From positions 344,939-408,938 of the forward strand of contig NZ_KB911585.1 of assembly GCF_000383615.1 (NCBI RefSeq): a DNA stretch of 64,000 bases. Direction: 5' to 3'. This stretch comes from Streptomyces canus 299MFChir4.1. GTDB taxonomy: Bacteria; Actinomycetota; Actinomycetes; Streptomycetales; Streptomycetaceae. This document shows positions 14,784 through 24,941 of the stretch, in pieces. Numbering within the stretch: the first letter of the stretch is position 1; each line of letters begins with the position of its first letter. Position numbers and translations under genes: made by a program. Under the pieces are notes generated by a model. It searched no databases. It was not told where the DNA came from and was given only the letters and a program-made list of their open reading frames with translations.

Positions 14784-17700
14784 CCGCACCGGGCCCAGCA
14801 GCCCCGACGGGAGCTGGGAGGGGAAGGCCCAGGCGGTCGGCGTGGCCTCGGCGAGATACGGCGCCAGGGTGTTGTGGACGGTCACGTCGAGACGGACGGT
14901 ACGCCCGGCGGTGCCGCGCAGTGCGAAGCGATACGGCGCGCAGAACGCCTCGCCGACGAGTTCACCGTCGACGCGCACCTCGACGCTGCCGCGCACCCGC
15001 CCCAGGTCCAGCACCGGGTCCGGCCCGGCCGGCACCTCCAGGGTCCGCGCATAGGTCACACCCCCGCTCCAACCGCCCAGGCCCAGCTCGCCCCACTCCC
15101 CCAGCGGCAGGGGCGCGGGTACCGTGCGCACCCGTACCGGTCCTCGCCAGGCGGAACCGCCGCGCCGAACGGCCGTGGGAGCGGTGACGACCTCGCACTC
15201 GGCCGCCTTGCCGAGCGGTTGGTCCCACGTCAATTCATGTCCCTCCAGGGCCAGTTCCGGACCGCCGTCGATGATCACCCGGGCGGGGAGCTCCAGTGGC
15301 AGGTCGAGCGACACGGTCCCCGCAGGCACGGTGAAGCGGAAGCGCTGCTCGGCCTCCCGGAGATCGTCGGTGGACCGCAGGGGCAGTACGGAGGAGCCGA
15401 GCACCGGGGCGCCGGCCAGCCACTCGGCCCCGGGCAGCGGGTGCGGCCGTACCGCGGCGCCGCAGTGCTGCAACTCCCCCCACCGGCCCTCGTGTTCGAC
15501 GGTCGAGCCGTGCCAGTCCCCCGTCCGTGCCTCCCAACCCGGGCCGCTGACCAGAGCGGTCGTGTCCGCCACGAGGTCGACGTAGATCCCGTCGCGCGCA
15601 TCGACGCTGTCGGCCACGACATCGAGCACGTGATCGCCGCCGCTCAGCGTCAGTTCGTGCCGGAAGAACATCGGTACCGCGCCCCAGTCGGACTCGTAGT
15701 ACTCCACCTTCTCCTGCCGTGCCACGACGGCCCCGTCGAGCAGGACGGTCACCCCGACCGCGGCGCCCACGACGAGGACCGCCGCCGTTCCCCGGCCCGG
15801 GGCACCGATCCGGCCGCGGTAGGTCACGCTGCCGTCCGGCCGCACGCCGTCGGGCAGGCGCATGAACAGGGGGCGCGGCCCGAACCCGTCCGGGCGGGAC
15901 AGACAGAAGAAGCTGCCCAACGGGGTGTCGGCGGCGCCCGAGATGGTCTGCGGCCGGTCCTGCGCGTCGGACAGCTCGTACTCCAGCACATTGCGGGCCC
16001 GTTCGACCTCCACCCGGGCCGATGCCAGATAGCCGCCGCCCGCCTCCAGCCGACTGCCGTTCCACCACACGCGTTTGACCGCCGCAGCGCCGATGTGCAG
16101 GTCGGCAGGCCCCCGATGGTCGGTCTCCACGACGGCCCTGACCCGGGCGACCGTCCCGCTCACGGGCACCGGGACGCGCACGAACTCCTCCGGCACCAGG
16201 CCCTTGTTGCCGAGCAGGCCGTCCGGGTCCGGGATGCCGCGGCTCGACGAGTACAGCGAGACATCCCAGTCCGGGGATGCCAACTCCCGCTCACCGGACA
16301 GGACTTCCTCGACACCGGCAGGGTTCAGAGGAGCCGGCGCCTGCGCGGCGGGCACGGGCGCGAGGACGCGGACACGGTTGCCGTAGGTCGCCCGCACCGG
16401 CTCCCAGGAGTCCTCGGTCTCGGTCCACCGCATGGTCCAGATCTGCGGTTCGGCGAGCGGGGCTCCAGCGGGCAGGGCCAGGTCGCCCCAGGTGTTGTCC
16501 ATGGTGGGAGCGAGCCGGCCCTCCCAGCCGGTCGACAGGTCGAGGGACTCCGTCGACGCCGTGGGCAGCGCAGGTGACGCGTCCGTCGGCGGGCCTTCGC
16601 GCCATACGACGAGGGCGGCGGGCGCGCCCTCCAGCGGCACCTCGATGGTCGAGACGCCGTCGGTGACGGTGACGCGTCCGGGGCGACGGGTGCCGGTCGC
16701 CGGGTTCCAGATCTCGGCCTCGGCGACCGGGGCCCGCACGGTGACGGAGGAGGTGCGGGCGTAGCTCGCGGGGTCGATCTCGTGGCGGCCCCTGGGAGGA
16801 TGCGTGCGGGCGTCGGGGAACGTCCCCGTGACCAGCGCGACCGCCGCGTCGCCGTTCCTCCTGACGAGGAGGGGTACCTCGCCCCTGGCGTATCCGGAGG
16901 CGTCGGCCACCGCCGCCGCACCGGCCTCCGCGTCGGACACCCGCTCCAGGCGGGGATGGTCCAGCAGCGCGGCCACCACGGAGTCGTCACCCGCGAGCCC
17001 GGCCGCCTGTGTCGGCGGGCGGCCGACGACCACGACCCGTCCTCCGGCGTCGAGGAGTTCGGCCAGTCGGCGGGCCGTCTCGTGCTCCAGGACACTCGCC
17101 GAGGGCAGCAGGACCGCGGTGTACGCCAGGTCCCTGATGCGCAGGGCCCCGTCGCCGGCCTTGGCGGCCTGCACGGAGGCGTCGTCGATGACGTCGAAGG
17201 AGACGCGCCGGCGGTCGAGGGCGCCGACGGCGGGCTCAAGCCAGTTGTTGGTGCCGCACAGCTCCAGGTAGTGGCGCTGGGTCTCGTCCACGTCGGCGTG
17301 GGCCTCGCCGAGGCGGCCGTCGCCGAAGTGCTGGACGGGAGCGTCCAGGGGAAGGAGGGCCTGCATGGTGGCGGTGGGGTGCAGGACCGCCACGTCGGCG
17401 CTGTAGGTGCCCCAGGACAGGATCGAGCAGATCCGGGCGACGGCCCGGGAGAAGGCCGGGTACTGCCGCCAGTAGGGCTGGCGCCAGTCGGTGGACGGCG
17501 GCGCCCACTCGAACCAGCCGCCCGCGGTGCCGAAGTAACTGGCGTGCGGGTTGTAGAGGTTGGCGCCGCTGCGCAGGAACGGCAGCAGCCAGTCGTAGGT
17601 CTCCTCCAGGGTGCCGCCCCAGCCGGAGGAGTGGAACGACTCGATCCAGACCCGCTCGTGGCCGTAGAGGTGGGCCATGGAGGAGTGGACCTTGGCGTCG

Positions 17701-18689
17701 CCGTGGTGGTCGCTGCCGGCGGCGCTGTACCAGCGGTGGGTGCGGAAGTAGTCGGTGTAGAGCTGCGTCGACTGGGCCGGGAAGCCGGAGCGGGCGGGGT
17801 GGCTCTGGTCGCAGCCCAGGAGCAGGCCGCGCTCCTCGTGCCAGGCGGCGAGGGGACGGAACAGGGCCTCCTCGGTGAGTTCGGCGCGGACGGCGTAGTA
17901 GTCGGCGCGGATCCGCTGTGCCCGGTCGGAGTCGTCCCCCGTGAAGAGGGCGGGGAGGTGTTCGAGGAGGTCGTAGCCGCGCCGGGTCCGGAACTCCTCG
18001 GGGAAGCGACCGGTCCAGGAGTTGGTGGCGGGCAGTTCGTCCTGGAAGCTGCCGGCGATGACGTTGCCCAGGTACTCGGGCACGCGGCGGTCGTACTCGT
18101 GGTGGATGGCGTCGAACAGGAGACCGACGGATGCCGGGTTCAGATAGTCGAAGGCCGTGGGAACGGCGAGGACCAGGCGCACCTCGGTGCCGTCAGGAGC
18201 CTCGACGCGCGCCGGGCCGGTGACCGGCAGGCGGGCGCCCGAGCTGTCGTACGCGCCGAGCAGTGTCTCCGTGCCCTGCAGCGCGACGGTGCCGCCGGAG
18301 ACGACCGTCCGGCGCGAGCGCAGGGCGCGGCCCGCCGCCTCGGGGTGCCTTCGGGTGATGCTCCCCTGGACGTTGGCGCCGGAGAAACCGATCTGGTCGT
18401 AGAACCACAGGCGCGTGCCCAGGTCCCCGGCGAGCTCGCAGGCGTCCGTGAAGCGGGCCCACCACTCCTCGCCGAACCACACCGGGTCGTCGGTGCGGGC
18501 GCCGAAGGTGGGGCCGGCCGGTGCCAGGTTGATCACCACGAGGTTGTGGACGCCGCCGTCCGCGAACCGGCGCAGCTGCCAGGCCAGGCGGTCGCGGGTC
18601 ACCTTCGCGCCGGACCACCACCACAGCGGGGTGGGACCGAAGTCCCGGGGCGGATTGTCGAACAGCTGTCGCAGGGCTGGAGAGATCAC
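14766..18689 (-). CDS. Very large glycoside hydrolase, GH106 (alpha-L-rhamnosidase)-like
   Basis: This 1,307-residue protein lacks a signal peptide and so acts in the cytoplasm. The N-terminal half (FGPTPLWWWSGAKVTRDRLAWQLRR, LWFYDQIGFSGANVQ, then SFQDELPATN and a GCDQSHPARSG segment) resembles the GH106 catalytic barrel. The C-terminal half has beta-sandwich, carbohydrate-binding-like modules ending in a jelly roll (VRGSVEVRVDGELVGEAF). GH106 members cut alpha-L-rhamnosides of plant glycans and flavonoid glycosides; the exact specificity here is inference. The start is a GTG at 18689 with AAGGA upstream. The LacI operator at 18733 lies 44 bp before it. The MFS and isomerase genes run divergently. 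Confidence 0.75.
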   Translation of the reverse strand: MISPALRQLFDNPPRDFGPTPLWWWSGAKVTRDRLAWQLRRFADGGVHNLVVINLAPAGPTFGARTDDPVWFGEEWWARFTDACELAGDLGTRLWFYDQIGFSGANVQGSITRRHPEAAGRALRSRRTVVSGGTVALQGTETLLGAYDSSGARLPVTGPARVEAPDGTEVRLVLAVPTAFDYLNPASVGLLFDAIHHEYDRRVPEYLGNVIAGSFQDELPATNSWTGRFPEEFRTRRGYDLLEHLPALFTGDDSDRAQRIRADYYAVRAELTEEALFRPLAAWHEERGLLLGCDQSHPARSGFPAQSTQLYTDYFRTHRWYSAAGSDHHGDAKVHSSMAHLYGHERVWIESFHSSGWGGTLEETYDWLLPFLRSGANLYNPHASYFGTAGGWFEWAPPSTDWRQPYWRQYPAFSRAVARICSILSWGTYSADVAVLHPTATMQALLPLDAPVQHFGDGRLGEAHADVDETQRHYLELCGTNNWLEPAVGALDRRRVSFDVIDDASVQAAKAGDGALRIRDLAYTAVLLPSASVLEHETARRLAELLDAGGRVVVVGRPPTQAAGLAGDDSVVAALLDHPRLERVSDAEAGAAAVADASGYARGEVPLLVRRNGDAAVALVTGTFPDARTHPPRGRHEIDPASYARTSSVTVRAPVAEAEIWNPATGTRRPGRVTVTDGVSTIEVPLEGAPAALVVWREGPPTDASPALPTASTESLDLSTGWEGRLAPTMDNTWGDLALPAGAPLAEPQIWTMRWTETEDSWEPVRATYGNRVRVLAPVPAAQAPAPLNPAGVEEVLSGERELASPDWDVSLYSSSRGIPDPDGLLGNKGLVPEEFVRVPVPVSGTVARVRAVVETDHRGPADLHIGAAAVKRVWWNGSRLEAGGGYLASARVEVERARNVLEYELSDAQDRPQTISGAADTPLGSFFCLSRPDGFGPRPLFMRLPDGVRPDGSVTYRGRIGAPGRGTAAVLVVGAAVGVTVLLDGAVVARQEKVEYYESDWGAVPMFFRHELTLSGGDHVLDVVADSVDARDGIYVDLVADTTALVSGPGWEARTGDWHGSTVEHEGRWGELQHCGAAVRPHPLPGAEWLAGAPVLGSSVLPLRSTDDLREAEQRFRFTVPAGTVSLDLPLELPARVIIDGGPELALEGHELTWDQPLGKAAECEVVTAPTAVRRGGSAWRGPVRVRTVPAPLPLGEWGELGLGGWSGGVTYARTLEVPAGPDPVLDLGRVRGSVEVRVDGELVGEAFCAPYRFALRGTAGRTVRLDVTVHNTLAPYLAEATPTAWAFPSQLPSGLLGPVRLERRV

Positions 18690-18732
18690 GGATGGGTCCT
18701 TCCGACTACGGCCCGGACACTCTCACCGATCA

Positions 18733-18742
18733 AAAACGTTTT
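18733..18742. promoter_or_regulatory. LacI operator upstream of the GH106-like gene
   Basis: The perfect palindrome AAAACGTTTT lies 43 bp upstream of the GTG start of the hydrolase, in the 240-bp divergent region. It matches the site in front of the LacI gene, including the following TTA. Confidence 0.7.
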
Positions 18743-18834
18743 ATGTCAGCCTCACCGTAGGACACGCCCACGGTGCCCACCAGAACTGCGGAGCCGTCAG
18801 GTCGATTCCACGGATGGCCGCATGACGTCTTGTT

Positions 18835-18844
18835 GGAACGTTTT
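18835..18844. promoter_or_regulatory. LacI operator upstream of the MFS transporter gene
   Basis: GGAACGTTTT keeps the AACGTTTT half and is followed by TA, like the other two sites. It lies 85 bp before the transporter ATG in the same divergent region and is the weakest of the three copies. Confidence 0.55.
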
Positions 18845-18929
18845 TACCCTCCTATAGTCGCTGGACATCGGCCGAGAACAGCGACGTCCCCCTCCGCTCG
18901 GACCCCCTCTCCCCAGACGGAGCCGCATC

Positions 18930-20228
18930 ATGGCCCGAACCTCGCCTGCCCCCAGCCAGCCGGAACCGCCCATCGAGAAGCGCCTGTGGAAGGTCGCGAC
19001 CCTCTCCGGCATGGCGTCCTACCTCGACGCCGCTCTCATCGTGAGCATCGGCGTGAACCTGGCCATCTACCGCGACGCCTACGACATGGGCGTCTGGATG
19101 GCCGGTGCGATCAGCGCGATCGTCACCATCTGCATCGCCGTCGGTTCCCTCGTCGGCGGACGGCTCGCCGACGTGTTCGGCCGCCGCCGGCTCTACAACC
19201 TCGACATCCTCTGCTACGCCGTCGGAGCGGTCATCATCACGCTCGCGCCCGACGACATCACCCTTCTGGTGGGTGTCCTGCTCGCCGGTCTCGCGGCCGG
19301 TGCCGACCTGCCGACGTCCCTGGCCGTGGTCTCGGACGCGGCACCCGACCACGCCCGGGGGCGGCTCATCGCGTTCACGCAGGTCATGTGGATGCTGGGC
19401 ATCATCGTCGTGGTCTTCGCCGGGTTCGCCCTGTCGGACACCGGCATGATCGGGGCGCGGCTCATCACCGCCCATCTGGCGGTCGCAGCGCTGGTCACCT
19501 GGCATCTGCGCTCACGGCTGGAGCTCGCCACCGGTCCGGATCCGGCCCAGGACGAGGTCCCGGTCGACAAGCCGGCCGCCGAACAGGGTGTCGCGCTCAG
19601 GAACGTCTGGACCCGTGCCGCCCTGGTGCCCATGCTCGCGACCTTCGCCTTCTACGTCACCTGGGGCCTTGGCGCCAACACCATGGGCCAGTTCACGACG
19701 TATCTGCTGGTCACCGTCAGCGGCGCCTCGCAGAGCGTGGCCACCGGCATCAACCTCGCCTGTCTCCCGATCGGCCTGCTGCTGACGCTCGCCTTCGTCC
19801 GGATCGCCGACGGCCCGAAGCGCGACCGCATGTTCTACATCGCCACCGTCGTACAGATCGCCGCCTTCGCGATCGGCACGCTCACGCTGGGCGCCATCGT
19901 CGGCTTCCTCGTCTTCTACGTCCTCTACCAACTGTCCTATCCCTTCGCGGGCGAGGCCAACTACAAGGTGTGGTCGCAGCTGACGCTGCCCGCGGACACC
20001 CGGGGCACCACACAGGGGATCACCTACGCCGTCTCGCGCGGGGTCTTCGCGGGCGTCGCGTTCGTCACCCCCGCCCTGCTCGACCGGAGCCCCAGCCTGT
20101 TGCTCTGGGTGATCACCGGCTGCATGGTGCTGTCGGCCTTCGCGGGCCTGTACATCGTCCGCGTCCTCGTCCCCCGCGCGTCCCCGGCCGCCACCGCACC
20201 GGCGGATCTGAAGGTCGCGCAGACCTGA
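18930..20228 (+). CDS. MFS sugar transporter
   Basis: This 432-residue protein has 12 predicted membrane helices. GGRLADVFGRRRLYNLD, about residues 73-89, is the loop 2-3 signature of the sugar-porter branch, and the second half carries RIADGPKRDRMF at the matching position. A cytoplasmic loop (about 195-225) joins the two halves. With the GH106-like enzyme and the isomerase it would import the glycoside or free sugar. Its promoter region carries the LacI-type site at 18835. The isomerase gene follows after 25 bp and is probably co-transcribed. Confidence 0.88.
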   Translation: MARTSPAPSQPEPPIEKRLWKVATLSGMASYLDAALIVSIGVNLAIYRDAYDMGVWMAGAISAIVTICIAVGSLVGGRLADVFGRRRLYNLDILCYAVGAVIITLAPDDITLLVGVLLAGLAAGADLPTSLAVVSDAAPDHARGRLIAFTQVMWMLGIIVVVFAGFALSDTGMIGARLITAHLAVAALVTWHLRSRLELATGPDPAQDEVPVDKPAAEQGVALRNVWTRAALVPMLATFAFYVTWGLGANTMGQFTTYLLVTVSGASQSVATGINLACLPIGLLLTLAFVRIADGPKRDRMFYIATVVQIAAFAIGTLTLGAIVGFLVFYVLYQLSYPFAGEANYKVWSQLTLPADTRGTTQGITYAVSRGVFAGVAFVTPALLDRSPSLLLWVITGCMVLSAFAGLYIVRVLVPRASPAATAPADLKVAQT

Positions 20229-20253
20229 ACCGAATCCCGAAGGAGCGCCGACC

Positions 20254-21726
20254 ATGGCGACGACCGAATCCACCACGACGTACGCCGGTGAACGGGAGGC
20301 CGGCCTGGGCGACTTGCTCCCGCCCGTGACCCGGCGCCGCCCGCGGATCGGGCTCGTCTCCGGCGGGCTCGGCACCTACTGGCCGCAGTTCCCGGGGCTG
20401 CTGCCCCAGTTGAAGGAGTCGGCGGCCTATGTCGCCGAGCGGCTGGGCCGGTTGGACGCGGAGGTGACGGACGCCGGGTTCGTCTCCGACGCACAGGAGG
20501 GCGCGGCCGCCGCCGAGCGGCTCCGGCTGGTGGACTGCGATCTGATCGTGCTGTTCCTGACCACCTATCTGACCTCGTCGATGGTGCTGCCGATCGCGCA
20601 GCGCACGAACACCCCGGTGCTGGTGGTCGACCTCCAGCCGTCCGAGCGGATGGACCACGCCTCCTTCGACACGGGCGACTGGCTGGCGTACTGCTCGCAG
20701 TGCTCCGTGCCGGAGGTCGGGAACGTCTTCCGCCGGGCCGGCATCCCCTTCCGGTCGGTGTCGGGGTGGCTGCGGCAGGAGTCGGCGTGGCGGCGCGTCG
20801 AGCGGTGGGTGCGGGCCGCGCACGTCCGGGCCGCGCTCCGGCATGCCCGGCATGGGCTCATGGGGCATGTGTATCCCGGGATGCTCGACGTGCAGACCGA
20901 TCCGACGCTGTTGTCGGCGACGTTCGGCTCGCACGTCGAGGTGCTGGAGTTCGATGATCTGCGGCACCGGGTCGAGAAGGTGACGGAGGCGGAGACCCGG
21001 GAACGGGTGGAGCTCGCCCGGCGGATCTTCACCGTCGACGACAGCGTGGTCGACGAGGACTTCGCCTGGGGCGCGACCGTGTCGGTGGCTCTCGACCGGC
21101 TGGTGGAGGACTTCGGCCTCGACACGCTCGCGTACTACCACCGGGGTCTCGACGGCGAGCAGCACGAGCGGCTGGGCGCCGGCATGATCCTGGGCGCCTC
21201 CCTGCTCACCGCCCGGGGTGTGCCCGCGGCCGGGGAGTTCGAACTGCGTACCAGTCTCGCCCAGTTGGCCTCGCAGAGTGTCGGCGCCGGGGGGTCCTTC
21301 ACGGAGATCCAGGCGCTGAACTTCGAGGACGGGGTGGTGGAGATGGGCCATGACGGTCCCGCCCACCTCGCGCTCAGCGCCCGCGATCCGCTGCTGCGCG
21401 GCCTCGGTGTCTACCACGGCAAGCGCGGCTGGGGTGTCAGCGTCGAGTTCGACGTCCGGCACGGGCCCGTGACCCTGCTCGGCCTCGGCCAGGACGCCGA
21501 CGGCAGCCTGTCGTTCATCACATCGGAGGGCACGGTGGTCCCCGGGCCGCTGCTGGAGATCGGCAACACCACCAGCCGGGTCGACTTCGGCCGCGATCCC
21601 GGCGAGTGGGTGGACGCGTGGAGCGCGACGGGGGTCGGGCACCACTGGTCGCTGGCGGTGGGGCACCACGGCGCCGACTTCGGGGCCGCGGCGAGCCTGC
21701 TGGGGATCGATCACCGGGAGGTGTGA
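20254..21726 (+). CDS. L-arabinose/L-fucose isomerase superfamily protein (AraA-like)
   Basis: This 490-residue soluble protein starts at an ATG with AAGGAG eight bases upstream. The N-terminal part (RIGLVSGGLGTYWPQF, DLIVLFLTTYLTSSMVLP, TPVLVVDLQPSE) has the fold of AraA/FucI isomerases. In the C-terminal half the candidate Mn ligands are the glutamate of AAGEFELR, the histidine of MGHDGPAH and the histidine of VRHGPVTLLG. Sequence around them differs from classical AraA, and no ribulokinase or epimerase is nearby. It probably isomerises the aldose freed by the GH106-like enzyme, such as a 6-deoxy sugar or pentose (inference). Confidence 0.75.
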   Translation: MATTESTTTYAGEREAGLGDLLPPVTRRRPRIGLVSGGLGTYWPQFPGLLPQLKESAAYVAERLGRLDAEVTDAGFVSDAQEGAAAAERLRLVDCDLIVLFLTTYLTSSMVLPIAQRTNTPVLVVDLQPSERMDHASFDTGDWLAYCSQCSVPEVGNVFRRAGIPFRSVSGWLRQESAWRRVERWVRAAHVRAALRHARHGLMGHVYPGMLDVQTDPTLLSATFGSHVEVLEFDDLRHRVEKVTEAETRERVELARRIFTVDDSVVDEDFAWGATVSVALDRLVEDFGLDTLAYYHRGLDGEQHERLGAGMILGASLLTARGVPAAGEFELRTSLAQLASQSVGAGGSFTEIQALNFEDGVVEMGHDGPAHLALSARDPLLRGLGVYHGKRGWGVSVEFDVRHGPVTLLGLGQDADGSLSFITSEGTVVPGPLLEIGNTTSRVDFGRDPGEWVDAWSATGVGHHWSLAVGHHGADFGAAASLLGIDHREV

Positions 21727-21932
21727 GACGGGGCGGACCGGGAGGCGGTTCCAAACGCCCCCCGGTGTGCCGCGGACGGGTGCCTCGCAGCCGGTCCGCA
21801 GACCTGGCCAAGTCCTCCACCACGGGAGCGGGCCCGCGGCAACCGAGCGGGCCTACTCGACCGGCGCCGGGCCGACCACACCCGGAGCCTGCGGAACGCG
21901 GCCCCGGTGAGCACTCCCTCCCTGCAGCCCCC

Positions 21933-22548
21933 TCAGTCCGGGCCCTCTTCCGTACCGCTCCGCCCCCGCACCCGGGCCAGCACCTCGCGGATCATCTCGG
22001 CGCTGATCATGAAGTGCTCCCGGGCGATCTCCTGCGCGCGCTCGGGCGCACCGGCGGCGACGGCCTCGTACAGTGCCGTGTGTCCGTGGCCGGCCCTCTC
22101 GTGCTGGGACCGCTCGCCCTTGCCCCAGGGCTCGACGGGGAAGCCCAGGCTGATCCGGGTCAGCAGGTCCCGGCTGAGCCGGGCGATCTGCGGATTGTGG
22201 GTGGCAGATCGCCTGGTGGAACGCGCTGTCGGCGGCCTGCTCCTCGCGCGGTGTGCTCGCGGAGAAGTGAGCAGCCAGGGCCTCCCGCATCGGCTCCAGG
22301 TCCTCGGGCCGCCGGCGCCGGGCGGCCGTCGCGGCCACCATGCCCTCCACCAGCCCGCGCAGGTCGAAGAGTTGCTCGAACTCGGTCCAGCGGGGCAGCA
22401 GTGTGCGGCGGACCGCGGCGGCGGTGGACTCGGTCCAGCTGTCGCGGACGAACGCTCCACCGTTGCGGCCCCGGCGGATCTCGACGACGCCCAGTGCCTG
22501 GAGGCGCGCCACCGCCTCGCGCACGGTGGGGCGGCTGACGTGCAGCAG
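21933..22548 (-). pseudogene. GntR/FCD regulator remnant, truncated and frameshifted
   Basis: The minus strand from about 22548 encodes LLHVSRPTVREAV, the second half of a GntR winged helix, then RRGRNGGAFVRDSW and most of an FCD ligand domain. The first roughly 40 residues are missing. Near 22196-22205 the frame shifts: FHQAIC ends in one frame and THNPQIARLSRDLL continues in another, through AREHFMISAEMIREVL to the stop at 21933. No start codon or promoter remains. It is a dead gene, formerly divergent from the ABC locus it now abuts. Confidence 0.85.
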
Positions 22549-22550
22549 CG

Positions 22551-22834
22551 CTGAGCGGCGGATCCTCGTCCGGCACGCCCTGCGCTGCTCGCTGATCCCC
22601 ATCGTGTCGCTGTTCGGCCTGGACTTCGGGGCGCTCGTGGGCGGGGCCGCACTGCTCACCGAGGTGGTCTTCGGTCTGCCCGGCATCGGCAAGCTCACCT
22701 TCGACGCCCTGCAGAACCTGGACCTGCCCGTGATCATGGGCACGGTCCTGTACGCGGCGTTCTTCGTGGTCCTCGCCAACGCCCTGGTGGACATCCTGTA
22801 CGCGCGACTGGATCCGAGGGCCCGCCATGCCTGA
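22551..22834 (+). pseudogene. Oligopeptide ABC permease (DppB-type), C-terminal remnant
   Basis: From about 22551 the plus strand reads ERRILVRHALR, the EAA-loop end of a DppB/OppB permease, then GLDFGALVGGAALLTE, GLPGIGKLTF and two membrane segments to the stop at 22834. About two thirds of the permease, and presumably the binding protein and second permease genes, are missing. The left edge is fused directly to the truncated GntR gene, which marks a deletion junction. The stop overlaps the ATG of the following ATPase gene by 8 bp, the normal operon arrangement. Confidence 0.85.
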
Positions 22835-23866
22835 ACCCCTGCTGGACGTACGCGACCTGAGAGTGCGGTTCCGCACCCGGCAGGGTCCTGTCACCGCCGT
22901 GGACGGTCTCTCCTTCCGCGTCGATGCCGGCGAAGTCCTGGGCGTGGTGGGCGAGTCGGGCTCCGGCAAGAGTGTGTCGATGCTGGCCGTGCTGCGGCTG
23001 CTGACCAGTCCAACGTGACCGTCTCGGGCGAGGTCCGCTTCCGTGGCCGGGACTTGCTCACCCTGCCCGACGAGGAGATGCGCGCGGTGCGGGGCCGGGA
23101 GATCGCGATGGTCTTCCAGGACCCGATGACCGCGCTGACCCCGGTGTACACCGTGGGCTGGCAGATCGCCGAGCAGATCCGGGCGCACGAACAGGTCTCC
23201 CGCAAGGAGGCACGGACTCGCGCGGTCCGGTTGCTCTCCGACGTCGGCATCCCGGACGCGGCCTCGCGGGTGAACGCCTATCCGCACGAGTTCTCCGGCG
23301 GCATGCGCCAGCGCGCGGTCATCGCGATGGCGCTCTCCTGCAGCCCCTCGCTGCTGATCGCCGACGAGCCGACGACGGCGCTGGACGTCACCGTCCAGGC
23401 GCAGATCCTTATTCTCATGCGGGAGTTGAACGCCCGCGGTGCGGCGATGGTGCTCATCACGCACGACATGGGCGTGGTCTCCCAGATCGCCGACCGGGTC
23501 CTCGTCATGTACGGCGGACGGGTGGCCGAGGAGGGCCCGCGGCGGGCGGTGTTCCACGGTCCGCGGCACCCGTACACCTGGGGGCTGCTCGACTCGGTGC
23601 CCCGGGTGGGCGGTGCCCGCTTGCGGCGGCTGCCCACCATCGCGGGCGTGCCGGTCTCGCCGGGGGACATTCCGGAGGGGTGCGCGTTCGCACCGCGCTG
23701 CCGGCTGCGGCACGACCGCTGCGAGGAGCGGCCCGCACTGTCCGCGGGCAGCGGCGAGGCGACCCATCGGGACGCCTGCTGGCTGCCGCCCGGCGACCGC
23801 GCGGGACTGCGGCTTACGGCCAGGCCGGACGCGGGAGAACGCTTGACCACGGAGGCGGCGTCGTGA
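22827..23866 (+). pseudogene. Oligopeptide ABC transporter ATPase (DppD-type), frameshifted
   Basis: Two frames together encode a full DppD-like ATPase. The first has the Walker A GESGSGKS and ends at LLTSPT with a stop at 23018. The second continues with [30 protein letters not shown] (signature), [12 protein letters not shown] (Walker B) and the peptide-transporter C-terminal CAFAPRC cluster. One extra C in the CCAACG at 23010-23015 would restore SPNVTVSG, so a 1-bp deletion or a sequencing error is likely. Without the 63-residue N-terminal part the second frame lacks Walker A and would be inactive. Confidence 0.85.
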
Positions 23867-24882
23867 CAGTGGAGGAAGGCGTGACCGTGGACAGGGTGGC
23901 ACCTGACGGGGAGATCCTGCTGCGCGCCACGGACGTCACCAAGCACTACCCCGTGCGCGGCAGACGTCAGGTGCTGCGCGCCGTCGACGGCGTCTCCCTT
24001 GAGGTGCGTGGCGGCGAGACCCTCGGTGTCGTCGGGGAGTCCGGGTGCGGCAAGTCCACGCTCGGCCGGTGTCTGGTCCGGCTCACCGAACTCACCAGCG
24101 GGCGCGTCGAGTTCGACGGGCAGGGCATCTCGACGCTGTCCACGCGCCGACTGCGGCCGGTGCGGCCGGGCATGCAACTGGTCTTCCAGGACCCGCAGGC
24201 CTCGCTCAACCCCCGCCGCCGCGCCGGGGACATCGCGGCCGAACCGCTGCTCGTGCACCGGTACGGCGACGCTGCCGCGGTCCGCCGCAAGGTCGGTGAG
24301 CTCTTCGACGTCGTAGGACTGGCGGCGGCCCATCTGGACCGGTATCCGCACGAGTTCTCCGGCGGGCAGCGCCAACGCATCGGTATCGCCCGGGCGCTGG
24401 CGACGAGCCCGAAGCTGGTCGTGGCCGACGAGCCGGTGTCCGCGCTGGACGTGTCGATCCAGGCGCAGGTGCTCAACCTGTTCGCCGACCTCCAGGAGGA
24501 GTTCGGCCTGACCTATGTCTTCATCGCGCACGATCTCGGTGTGGTCCGTCATGTGTCGGACCGGATCGCCGTCATGTATCTCGGTGAGATCGTCGAACTC
24601 GCCGGGACGGAGGCGTTGTACTCGGACCCGGCCCATCCGTACACCCAGGCCCTGCTGTCGGCGGTGCCGGACATCGACGACGGATCACCGACGGAGGAAG
24701 GCCCGCCCCGGGAACGCATCATCCTGACCGGCGAGGTGCCCAGTCCGGCGGACAAGCCCACCGGCTGCCCGTTCCGCACCCGGTGCCCCTATGCCCAGGA
24801 GCGGTGCGCGGCGGAGCGTCCGCGTCTGGCGGTCACGGCGTCCGGCCGCCAGGTGGCCTGTCACTACCCGCTGGCCGGCTGA
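23863..24882 (+). CDS. Oligopeptide ABC transporter ATPase (DppF-type)
   Basis: This 339-residue intact ATPase starts at a GTG that overlaps the preceding stop (GTGA). Walker A is GESGCGKS, the signature is [15 protein letters not shown], Walker B is [12 protein letters not shown], and the C-terminal [14 protein letters not shown] is the oligopeptide_HPY cysteine cluster. It normally pairs with DppD to power a DppBC peptide or nickel importer. Here both partners are damaged, so it is probably a leftover unless it serves a permease elsewhere. It ends 60 bp before the convergent AhpD-like gene. Confidence 0.9.
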   Translation: MTVEEGVTVDRVAPDGEILLRATDVTKHYPVRGRRQVLRAVDGVSLEVRGGETLGVVGESGCGKSTLGRCLVRLTELTSGRVEFDGQGISTLSTRRLRPVRPGMQLVFQDPQASLNPRRRAGDIAAEPLLVHRYGDAAAVRRKVGELFDVVGLAAAHLDRYPHEFSGGQRQRIGIARALATSPKLVVADEPVSALDVSIQAQVLNLFADLQEEFGLTYVFIAHDLGVVRHVSDRIAVMYLGEIVELAGTEALYSDPAHPYTQALLSAVPDIDDGSPTEEGPPRERIILTGEVPSPADKPTGCPFRTRCPYAQERCAAERPRLAVTASGRQVACHYPLAG

Positions 24883-24941
24883 GGGACCGAGGTCGGGCCC
24901 GGGGTCTGCAGCCCCCGGTCCGGCCACCCGGTCCGTCAGGC

